From contig JACAFT010000018.1 in NCBI GenBank assembly GCA_013378375.1, positions 1 through 20,977 on the forward strand: a DNA stretch of 20,977 nt, read 5' to 3'. Numbering within the stretch: position 1 is the first letter of the stretch; the number at the start of each line of letters is the position of its first letter. Shown piece by piece: positions 14,830-20,977 of this stretch. The translations under genes and the position numbers were made by a program. Origin of the DNA: UBA57 sp013378375. Its GTDB lineage: Archaea > Thermoproteota > Nitrososphaeria > Nitrososphaerales > UBA57. Under the pieces are notes generated by a model. The model was not told the origin of the DNA, made no database searches, and saw only the letters and a list, made by a program, of their open reading frames with translations.

Positions 14830-15918
14830 TCATTTTCGTGCTAGTTCTTCATTAAGTTTTTCTCTTATTAGGATATCAAGCTTCTTAATTATGACTTGAA
14901 TCGGATCTTCCATTCCAGATCTTATTCTATTTGATCTTATTTTCATTTGTTTTCTCAATTTTGTATCTCTTAAGAAATTTTTTGATACACGGATTACGCC
15001 ATCGACATCTCTTGGTTTGGTCAAAAGTCCTTTTGATATTAAATATCTCTCAACAAAATAACTTCCACTAAAGAATGATATTGTTGGTGTTCCTAGTAAT
15101 GAGGCTTCTGCAGTCATAGTTCCTCCTAGTCCAATGAATAAATCAGATGATTGGAGAAGCGCAACACCATCTACTACATCTGTTGGTACTATCACTCGAC
15201 CTTTAAATTTTTTATACACTTCATCTACTTGTTCAGAATATCTACAAAGAATTACAATGTTTTGATCTCTGAATTCTTCAATTAACCGTTTAATCAATAC
15301 GAATTCATGTGTATTTTTGTTAGTTGATACGTATGATGCAAAACTTTCTTCTAATCTTAATGTTATTGTTGATTTTGATTTGTCAATGTTTAATGTAACA
15401 TCTTTTTTGTCACTTAGATCTCTTCTTGACAACCATACATATGGATCAAGTGCTTTATATTGTTCTATTTTATTTCGTTCAATTCCAAACCCTGTCCAAG
15501 ATTTATCTGGAATTATCCAAGGTGTTAGTAGACAATCTGCTAATGGTACTGTTAATCTTGATACTGCTTCTGCATGAGGAGAATCACTTACACATAAATT
15601 GATTATCCCTAATCCGAAGGCAACTCTACAAGCTTCTGGTGAACTAAAAGATACTAATACATCTGGTGTGTCGTGTTTAAAATATTCAGTCAGTTCATTA
15701 CTTCTTTCTAAACTAGCCGTTAGCTTTGCATCTAATCTCTTTCCGCCATGAGATCCAATAAATACTGCATTAATCTGCCTTTTTCTTAACATTAATTCTG
15801 CTTCTCTATAACGTCTTGAAGTGATAACCACTTCGTCACCTCTTTCTTGGAGTGCTTCGATTAGTGGTTCAAAGAACAATGTTTGTTTTGGCGTTAATAT
15901 ATCAATCCATACCTTCAT
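14830..15918 (-). CDS. DUF354-family glycosyltransferase/epimerase-like protein
   Basis: GT-B-fold protein of the DUF354 family, related to UDP-GlcNAc 2-epimerase and glycosyltransferase folds; no reaction is established from the sequence. Features: N-terminal MKVWIDILTPKQTLFFEPLIEALQERG, a GSHGGKRLDAKL segment, and a C-terminal LFIGLGGTMTAEASLLGTPTISF stretch typical of a nucleotide-sugar binding half. An in-frame upstream ATG (15996) would add 26 Lys/Phe-rich residues over a stretch containing a TATA-like element, so I place the start at ATG 15918 (362 residues). It is divergent from the sugar-nucleotide cluster, and upstream of tRNA-Gln on the same strand. Confidence 0.8.
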   Translation of the reverse strand: MKVWIDILTPKQTLFFEPLIEALQERGDEVVITSRRYREAELMLRKRQINAVFIGSHGGKRLDAKLTASLERSNELTEYFKHDTPDVLVSFSSPEACRVAFGLGIINLCVSDSPHAEAVSRLTVPLADCLLTPWIIPDKSWTGFGIERNKIEQYKALDPYVWLSRRDLSDKKDVTLNIDKSKSTITLRLEESFASYVSTNKNTHEFVLIKRLIEEFRDQNIVILCRYSEQVDEVYKKFKGRVIVPTDVVDGVALLQSSDLFIGLGGTMTAEASLLGTPTISFFSGSYFVERYLISKGLLTKPRDVDGVIRVSKNFLRDTKLRKQMKIRSNRIRSGMEDPIQVIIKKLDILIREKLNEELARK

Positions 15919-16046
15919 GCTATAACTATACCTTATCTCTTCAAAATTCCACGATATAACTTTTTTTAACTTAAATTTACACGACATTTTTGCCACGAAG
16001 TATTATTTTTATTAGTAGAAATGAGATTGTATAATGTGTAATAGGT
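15919..16046. promoter_or_regulatory. Divergent promoter region, DUF354 / sugar-nucleotide cluster
   Basis: 128 A/T-rich bases. On the minus strand, GTTATATC after an A-run (about 15953-15971) is placed to start DUF354 transcription about 13 bases before its ATG. On the plus strand an ATTTTTATTAG string (about 16006-16018) lies roughly 30-35 bases before the GTG at 16047. No operator-like repeat is evident. Confidence 0.4.
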
Positions 16047-17204
16047 GTGGAGAAAGCAAAATCAGTTTTAGTTTATGGTCTTAGTACTGAGGGGTATATG
16101 ATAGCCTCTTCCCTTGTATCAAAATCCATTTCTACTGTATTACTCGATGAAAAATTACACGTTGCTACTGAGATCAATAAACAAATTCTATCTAATTATT
16201 CGTCTGCTCAAGAGTTAATTGACGCTGAATCTCTTCTTAGTATAAAACCTGAAAAAAATGCTATAAGTGAAAATTTAATTATTTTTTTTACTCCAAAAAT
16301 TCGTGAAACTGATGATTATAAAAAACAAATTTTTTCTACATTAGATGAACTTTCAAAAAATATTTCGAAAGATACAATGATTTTTAATTGTGTTCCTGTT
16401 GGTCACGGTACTAATTTTGAAATGATTGAAATTATTGAACGAAGTAGTGGTCTGAGTTCTGAAACTGATTTTTCCTATTCTTATCTTCCTCTAAACCCTC
16501 AAACTACAAAGGCGATTTCTTTTGGCATAAATAATCCTGATAATAAAAAAATTGCACAGACTTATGCCAAAAATGCAAATATTACTTATGACAATGTTTT
16601 TGATATTGATTTATCTGAATTATTGCATTTACAAAAAATTTCATTATTATATTCTCCTATCATCTCTGAAGCAGAGTCATTGAAAAAAATAAATAATTAT
16701 GCAAATCGTATGTTATTACAAAATCCTATACATTATGTTGATGATATTTCAAACCAGTTAACCGACGTTCGTTCTTTTTCTACAACACTTGAATCAGGAG
16801 ATCCATCTTTGTATATAATTTCTGGTATATTGCGTGGAATTGAATCTTATATTAGATTCTTTATTGATCAGCTGAAACTATTTATGAAAGAAAATTCTCT
16901 TAAAGCAAGTCGAACTGAAATCTACTTATGTTGGTCGATAGATAAATCTGAAATTCGAGGTGATAAATCTTATATTCATAACCGTATGATTGATAAAATT
17001 TCTGATATAGTGGGTAATGTTAATGACATTGATGATTATAAAATTACAAAAAATAATAAGACGACTTTTTATCTCCCTGCTACTGAAAAAAAACAATTAC
17101 TGATTTTAGGTTCATTAAATGACGAAAAAATCCTAAAAACTCTTAAAGGAAAACTCAAAGACAATATATTTTTAATACACGCAAATACAATTTGTACAAG
17201 GTAA
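16047..17204 (+). CDS. Degenerate nucleotide-sugar dehydrogenase-like protein
   Basis: 385-residue cytosolic protein with an N-terminal Rossmann-type opening (VYGLSTEGYMIASSLVSK) and a segment VPVGHGTNFEMIEIIERSSGL followed by YSYLPLNPQT, which resembles the UDP-glucose/GDP-mannose dehydrogenase family (compare VPPGTT...ILE and YSPERI). However, I find no G-G-S-C-F-P-K-D catalytic-Cys segment; the C-terminal half has only two Cys in other contexts. It is probably an inactive or repurposed paralogue rather than a dehydrogenase. GTG start at 16047 with a nearby GGTG motif. First gene of a compact cluster with the Gfo/Idh/MocA gene. Homology is moderate, function unknown. Confidence 0.55.
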   Translation: MEKAKSVLVYGLSTEGYMIASSLVSKSISTVLLDEKLHVATEINKQILSNYSSAQELIDAESLLSIKPEKNAISENLIIFFTPKIRETDDYKKQIFSTLDELSKNISKDTMIFNCVPVGHGTNFEMIEIIERSSGLSSETDFSYSYLPLNPQTTKAISFGINNPDNKKIAQTYAKNANITYDNVFDIDLSELLHLQKISLLYSPIISEAESLKKINNYANRMLLQNPIHYVDDISNQLTDVRSFSTTLESGDPSLYIISGILRGIESYIRFFIDQLKLFMKENSLKASRTEIYLCWSIDKSEIRGDKSYIHNRMIDKISDIVGNVNDIDDYKITKNNKTTFYLPATEKKQLLILGSLNDEKILKTLKGKLKDNIFLIHANTICTR

Positions 17205-17227
17205 TTAAAATTAGGGTTGAATTAAGA

Positions 17228-18187
17228 TTGAAAGCTGCAGTTATTGGTACTGGTTCATGGGGAAAACATCATCTTCGAGTTTTGGACGAACTTAATTGTC
17301 TGGATTCTTTTGTTGAAAAAAATCCAGAACTAAGAACTCTTTTTGAAAAAAAATACTCGATAAAAGGATTTTCTAGTCTTGATGAATTACTAAAAGATCG
17401 CGATGTTGACATTTGCAACATATGTACTCCGACTACTACTCATTTTGATCTTGCTAAAACTACATTATCTCGTGGTATTTCTACATTAGTAGAAAAACCT
17501 TTGACTTATTCATCATCACAAGGCGAAGAATTAGTAAATCTTGCTAAAGACAATAACACTTCTTTAACAGTTGGTTTTGTGGAAAGATTTAATCCTATTA
17601 TTGTAAATATCAAAGAACAACTTCAAAAACAAACGTTTGGAGATCCATTGTTGATCGAATTTCAAAGAGAAAATCGTTGGGCTGGCGTAACTAAAGATAT
17701 TGGTGTAATTCTTGATTCATCCGTTCATGATATTGACGGTGCGCGATGGTTATTTAATGAGGAACCAAGTGTTGTTTTTGCTAGAACCGGTAATGTATTA
17801 AATCCAAAAGCTCAAGGATTTGTTGGTACCGATTACGAAGATTTTGCTACTATTATACTTGGATTTAAGAATCAAAAGACCGCAATAATTATTGCAAATT
17901 GGGTTACTCCCTACAAGGTTAGAAGAATCTCCGTAACTTGTACTGATGGTAATCTTTCTGGTGATTATATGTCTCAAGAAATTCGACATGATGATGGTAA
18001 GTCTGTAACTATTCCTACAAGGAAATACGAAGAACCTCTTATGAATGAATTAAAAAGTTTTGTTGAATCTGTAAAATTAAAGAAATCTCCTCTTATAACA
18101 GGTGTAGATGGGTTAAATACCATTAAAATTGCCGAAGCTGCTATTAATTCTGCAAAACGCGGAGCTCCGATATATTTAGATTTGTGA
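17228..18187 (+). CDS. Gfo/Idh/MocA-family oxidoreductase
   Basis: NAD(P)-dependent sugar oxidoreductase family. The nucleotide site GTGSWGKHHLRVL lies at the very N-terminus, EKP at residues 89-91 is the catalytic-Lys motif, and SSVHDIDGARWL is the active-site His/Asp helix. About 319 residues if started at TTG 17228; a TTG at 17192 adds 12 residues but leaves the Rossmann strand far from the end, so the later start is favoured. In WbpB-like enzymes such proteins oxidise carbon 3 of UDP-GlcNAc acids; the acyltransferase two genes on supports a sugar-modification role, but substrate is inference. Confidence 0.88.
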   Translation: MKAAVIGTGSWGKHHLRVLDELNCLDSFVEKNPELRTLFEKKYSIKGFSSLDELLKDRDVDICNICTPTTTHFDLAKTTLSRGISTLVEKPLTYSSSQGEELVNLAKDNNTSLTVGFVERFNPIIVNIKEQLQKQTFGDPLLIEFQRENRWAGVTKDIGVILDSSVHDIDGARWLFNEEPSVVFARTGNVLNPKAQGFVGTDYEDFATIILGFKNQKTAIIIANWVTPYKVRRISVTCTDGNLSGDYMSQEIRHDDGKSVTIPTRKYEEPLMNELKSFVESVKLKKSPLITGVDGLNTIKIAEAAINSAKRGAPIYLDL

Positions 18188-18484
18188 TTGCAAATGAAAA
18201 AAACTTTAAAGTCTGTACTTATTTGTCCTTTTGATAAGAATAGCGATCTACATTTGTTTGAATTTGAACAACACAATACAGATATTCAATCCGGTTTGTT
18301 ATATTGTGATCAATGTATGAGATATTATCCTATAATTGAAAGTATTCCTATTATGTTGCCTGACATTCAACGTAACTTTCTTTTTGAATCTACTTTCTTG
18401 TCTAAATGGTATGACGAAATTCCTGATCGAATAAAATCCAATAGTATGCCTTTTAAAATTAAAAACATTAATCGTGAATTATAA
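18188..18484 (+). CDS. Trm112-like small protein
   Basis: 98-residue protein with a Trm112-type zinc-ribbon layout: ICPFDKN near the N-terminus, then LYCDQCMRYYPIIESIPIMLPD. The second CxxC is complete, but the first knuckle shows only one Cys (CPFD), so zinc binding may be altered. Trm112 proteins activate methyltransferases that modify tRNA, rRNA or release factor; related small proteins also occur beside sugar genes. Start TTG 18188 or ATG 18194. It sits directly after the oxidoreductase stop (0-6 bases) and overlaps the acyltransferase by one base (TAATG), so it is part of this operon. Confidence 0.75.
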   Translation: MQMKKTLKSVLICPFDKNSDLHLFEFEQHNTDIQSGLLYCDQCMRYYPIIESIPIMLPDIQRNFLFESTFLSKWYDEIPDRIKSNSMPFKIKNINREL

Positions 18485-18993
18485 TGACTGATACTTCTAA
18501 TACAATTGCACCAACTTCATTTATCGGCAAAAATGTTGTATTGGGAAAAAATATTAAAATTTGGAACATGTCATATATTGGAAATGACACTGAAATTGGT
18601 GATAATGTAATTATTGGCTCTCTTGCTCATATTGATTACAATGTGAAAATTGGTTCTGATACTAAGATTGAAGGTTTAGTGTATGTTGCTCCAAAATGTA
18701 TTATTGGTAAAAACGTGTTTATTGGTCCTTCTGCTACTTTGACTAATGATCCTTATCCTCCTAGTAAAAAACTTGAAGGTGTATTGGTGAAAGATAATGC
18801 AGTTATTGGCGCACGTTCTGTAATCAAATCTGGTGTTACTGTTGGAGAAAATAGTGTTGTTGCTATGGGTTCTATAGTTGTTAAAAACGTTCCTGATAAT
18901 ACTGTAGTTCTTGGTTCTCCTGCTAAAGTTCTTTATTCCCGTGCAGATTATGATGAAAAACTGAAAAACTGGGAAAGAACTGCTAAATATTAG
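18484..18993 (+). CDS. Left-handed beta-helix acyltransferase (WbpD-like)
   Basis: Hexapeptide-repeat acyltransferase of 169 residues. At least seven imperfect [LIV]-G-x4 turns run from about residue 11 to 150 (for example SFIGKNVVLGKNIKIW), interrupted by a TNDPYPPSKKLEG loop typical of WbpD/WxcM-like sugar N-acetyltransferases, and ending in GSPAKVL. Such enzymes transfer an acetyl group to an amino-sugar nucleotide. Together with the Gfo/Idh/MocA gene it suggests production of an acetamido sugar, but the aminotransferase that would make the acceptor is not in the window. ATG overlaps the preceding stop by one base. Confidence 0.88.
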   Translation: MTDTSNTIAPTSFIGKNVVLGKNIKIWNMSYIGNDTEIGDNVIIGSLAHIDYNVKIGSDTKIEGLVYVAPKCIIGKNVFIGPSATLTNDPYPPSKKLEGVLVKDNAVIGARSVIKSGVTVGENSVVAMGSIVVKNVPDNTVVLGSPAKVLYSRADYDEKLKNWERTAKY

Positions 18994-19011
18994 TATTAAT
19001 TATCATCAGGT

Positions 19012-19476
19012 ATGGTTGATGTTGGAGATTCTATACCTGATTTTAAACTCCCAGATGCAGATAATAATTTAAAAACGCTGCCTGTAGGACAAAAACTTGT
19101 TTTGGTTTTTTATCCAGCTGCATTTACTGGAGTTTGTCAAGCTGAATTATGTAATTTTCGTGATAATTTAAGTAAATTTTCTGATCGAAATGCAAAAGTG
19201 ATTGCTATCAGTGTAGATTATCCATTTAGTGTTAAAGAATTTCAAGAAAAAAATAATATTGATTTTCTACTTTTATGCGATTATAACAAAACTGTTATTA
19301 AAAAATTTGGAATTGAATTTCCTAATTTTCTTGATTTAGATGGTTATACCGTTGCTACTCGATCAGTTTTTATTATCGATGAACAAGGAATTATTAGATA
19401 TAAATGGCTTGCAGATAATCCTGGTCAAGAACCAAATTATGACGAAATTGATTCTCAATTAGCATCAATGAATTGA
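19012..19476 (+). CDS. Bcp/AhpC-TSA family peroxiredoxin
   Basis: Thiol peroxidase of 154 residues that reduces peroxides. Motif FYPAAFTGVCQAELC contains peroxidatic Cys42 and Cys47, spaced as in atypical 2-Cys Bcp enzymes where the second Cys resolves the first. The rest (ISVDYPFSVKEF, VATRSVFIIDEQGIIRY) matches the family. ATG start 19012; an AGG 2-4 bases before is close. Independent of the sugar cluster in function, though in the same orientation. Its 3' end overlaps the opposing small membrane ORF by 12 bases. Confidence 0.93.
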   Translation: MVDVGDSIPDFKLPDADNNLKTLPVGQKLVLVFYPAAFTGVCQAELCNFRDNLSKFSDRNAKVIAISVDYPFSVKEFQEKNNIDFLLLCDYNKTVIKKFGIEFPNFLDLDGYTVATRSVFIIDEQGIIRYKWLADNPGQEPNYDEIDSQLASMN

Positions 19477-19707
19477 TCTAAATCTCTTTTCTAGGTAATT
19501 CGAAATTATTTTTTGCATAATAAGAATCCAGATAAAAATTAAACTTAGTGAAGTAATTCCTTTTATTATACTACTCACAACTATTCCTAATTCCGATGTT
19601 AATGTAGTGTTTAATGGTATTATTATTGTAAATATTATTGATGCAATAATAAACACTAGTGTGAATGCAATAAATATTATAAAACTTAATGTTGGTAAAT
19701 TTTTCAA
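19465..19707 (-). CDS. Small two-helix membrane protein of unknown function
   Basis: I do not recognise this 80-residue protein. It has two hydrophobic segments (about 8-30 and 44-66), a polar turn, and a basic C-terminal tail (KRFRSIH) suggesting cytosolic ends. It starts with TTG 19707, one base after the GPT stop, so it is likely co-expressed with that transferase, which supports that it is real. Its end overlaps the peroxiredoxin end by 12 bases on the opposite strand. It could be an accessory subunit, but nothing shows this. Confidence 0.6.
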   Translation of the reverse strand: MKNLPTLSFIIFIAFTLVFIIASIIFTIIIPLNTTLTSELGIVVSSIIKGITSLSLIFIWILIMQKIISNYLEKRFRSIH

Positions 19708-19708
19708 T

Positions 19709-20686
19709 CTAACCTAACCACATTATTAATGTAATTGTTGTTGCTAATATTGATGAAACTATGCTTAACATAAAAATTGTATTTACAACTGATAATTCTT
19801 TTGACGGATTCCCTGCGACAATTAATCTTACTAGTGTTATTGGAGCTCTTTTATCTTTTTCAGCCATGATTGTTCCGTCAGCTAACACTTTTGTTGGTCT
19901 GATTTTGATATTTTTATGCTCGACAAAATCTTTCATACTTGACAAATAAGCAAAGGAATTTAATATTGCAGGTAGTAAAGCAAATACTCCTATTAATTCT
20001 ACACCTCCTATAATTACTATTGCTCCATACATTGCGCCTAATGCTAGCGTACCTGAGTCTCCTGGAAACACTTTTGAAGGGTATCTGTGAAATATAAAAA
20101 ATGCAATACATGATGTAATTAAAACCATTGTTGTTAATGCTGCGTTCATGTCTCCCTTTACTATTAATGCTATTAACACTGGGATTGCTGCAATTATTAT
20201 AAAGCCTGTTGATACTCCATTTAACACATCAATTGTATTCAATGTATTAGCAGTCACAGGAATTGCAATTAATATTAAAAATGGATATATAATTGTTAGC
20301 TGCGACGAACCAAAAAACAAAAAATCCATTGTAGGTTCATAGGAACCAAGTAATATTATTGGTAAAGCTGCTAGTAATAAAAAAAGCGGCTTTTTTCGAC
20401 CTCCTAATGATTTTAAATCATCTATTAACCCGATTGTTCCTGCTATTACTGTAACTCCTAATATTGCAATTATTCTTGTATCGCTTGTTGTTATGTATAA
20501 TATTGCTAATGAAAATATAATTCCGACGATTATTGCTGGACCTCCTGGATATGCAACATAATTTTTTCCTTTTTTATGGTAGTCAAGGACTTCTCTTTTT
20601 GTGTTTTTTAAGAAAGTAATGAGAATTTTACTTGCTAGATATGTTACTATGAATGATATTAATATTATTCCTATGTTCTCATACAA
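19709..20686 (-). CDS. GlcNAc-1-phosphate transferase family protein (MraY/GPT-like)
   Basis: Polytopic enzyme (325 residues, about ten hydrophobic helices) of the WecA/MraY/Alg7 family, which moves a sugar-1-phosphate from UDP-sugar to a polyprenyl phosphate, the first step of lipid-linked glycan synthesis. Conserved sites: GLIDDLKSL with Asp89-Asp90, NTLNTIDVLNG (146-156), and RYPSKVFPGDSGTLALG (200-216). In archaea this starts N-glycan assembly for S-layer proteins. Start is TTG 20686, since the ATG nearby is out of frame; a TATATGC-like element lies about 34 bases upstream. Acts with the neighbouring sugar genes plausibly, but sugar identity is not shown. Confidence 0.92.
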   Translation of the reverse strand: MYENIGIILISFIVTYLASKILITFLKNTKREVLDYHKKGKNYVAYPGGPAIIVGIIFSLAILYITTSDTRIIAILGVTVIAGTIGLIDDLKSLGGRKKPLFLLLAALPIILLGSYEPTMDFLFFGSSQLTIIYPFLILIAIPVTANTLNTIDVLNGVSTGFIIIAAIPVLIALIVKGDMNAALTTMVLITSCIAFFIFHRYPSKVFPGDSGTLALGAMYGAIVIIGGVELIGVFALLPAILNSFAYLSSMKDFVEHKNIKIRPTKVLADGTIMAEKDKRAPITLVRLIVAGNPSKELSVVNTIFMLSIVSSILATTITLIMWLG

Positions 20687-20794
20687 AAGAAATCATGTTC
20701 TATAACATCGATAATGCATATATCTATAATAAACTTCAAAAATCTATTAATAAATAAAGTTAAAATATGTATAAGATTGCTATATTTGTTACAA
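20687..20794. promoter_or_regulatory. Divergent promoter region, GPT / SSB
   Basis: 108 A/T-rich bases between divergent starts. On the plus strand TTAAAATAT (20760-20768) is about 31 bases before the SSB ATG; on the minus strand ATATATGC (about 20716-20723) is about 34 bases before the GPT TTG. Both fit TATA boxes with short leaders, but the base composition makes chance matches likely. Confidence 0.4.
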
Positions 20795-20977
20795 ATGAAC
20801 ATTGCAGAATTAACAGACGGCGCAAAAAACGTCGAAATACCTGAAGCAGAAGTAACCGAAGTTGGCGAAACACGTACAGTTAATACTCGTTTTGGTACAG
20901 AAGCACGAGTTGCTGATGTCAAAATTAAGGATGACACTGCTGAAATTACGCTCTCTTTATGGAATGATGATATAGAA
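20795..20977 (+). CDS. OB-fold single-stranded DNA-binding protein (RPA/SSB-like), 3'-truncated
   Basis: First 61 codons of a gene running off the window. The N-terminus reads MNIAELTDGAKNVEIPE and then VGETRTVNTRFGTEARVADV and TAEITLSLWNDDIE, the pattern of an archaeal RPA/SSB-type OB fold (strand, NTRFG, strand, LSLW). These proteins protect single-stranded DNA during replication and repair. ATG 20795 is the natural start. An antisense frame over this region is a shadow. Confidence 0.82.
   Translation, partial: MNIAELTDGAKNVEIPEAEVTEVGETRTVNTRFGTEARVADVKIKDDTAEITLSLWNDDIE

Noticed and set aside
15919..15996. Longer N-terminus of DUF354 protein from the upstream ATG
   Set aside because: The added 26 residues are not like the family N-terminus and cover a TATA-like element; the MKVWID start fits better.

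Overview
AT-rich, gene-dense archaeal chromosome segment, most like an ammonia-oxidising Nitrososphaerota (Thaumarchaeota, Nitrosopumilus-like). Evidence: a group II chaperonin, SRP54, archaeal Pus10, Dph6, aIF5A, a Nob1 endonuclease, an archaeal MtaB-type methylthiotransferase, a GlcNAc-1-phosphate transferase and a tRNA with bulge-helix-bulge introns. These occur beside a bacterial-type GrpE-DnaK-DnaJ operon and a CuA-domain protein. The lineage is inferred from gene content only. I see no insertion sequence, prophage, CRISPR array or rRNA, and no gap without a gene exceeds about 150 bases.

Layout. 1-652: 3' part of an M17 leucyl aminopeptidase (+). 670-2292: thermosome subunit (-). 5535-2359: minus-strand cluster dph6, SRP54, pus10, tightly packed; pus10 extends well upstream of its first ATG. 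5685-9206: grpE-dnaK-dnaJ (+), overlapping ends, with a TATA-like promoter. 9616-9209: aIF5A (-), divergent from 9656-10970 NAD kinase and nob1 (+). 10994-12965: three membrane-associated proteins (+): a ZIP-type metal transporter, an anchored CuA/cupredoxin protein and a presenilin-like aspartyl protease. 13009-14711: a PPOX-type flavin protein and an MtaB-like tRNA methylthiotransferase (+). 14712-14814: tRNA-Gln(UUG) (-) with two apparent introns. 14830-15918: DUF354 protein (-). 16047-18993: sugar-nucleotide-like cluster (+): degenerate nucleotide-sugar dehydrogenase-like protein, Gfo/Idh/MocA oxidoreductase, Trm112-like protein, hexapeptide acyltransferase. 19012-19476: Bcp-type peroxiredoxin (+). 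20686-19465: GPT/MraY-family transferase plus a small two-helix membrane protein (-). 20795-end: 5' part of an OB-fold single-stranded DNA-binding protein (+).

Themes. Protein folding and targeting (thermosome, DnaK system, SRP54), RNA and translation maturation (Pus10, Dph6, aIF5A, Nob1, MtaB, tRNA-Gln) and surface-glycan precursors (14.8-20.7 kb). The best items for a second look are the doubly interrupted tRNA-Gln, the missing canonical start codon of pus10, the altered Met ligand in the CuA protein and the incomplete, Cys-less sugar-nucleotide cluster. Several genes start with TTG or GTG, and several TATA-like boxes lie about 20-35 bases from start codons, suggesting short-leader or leaderless transcripts.
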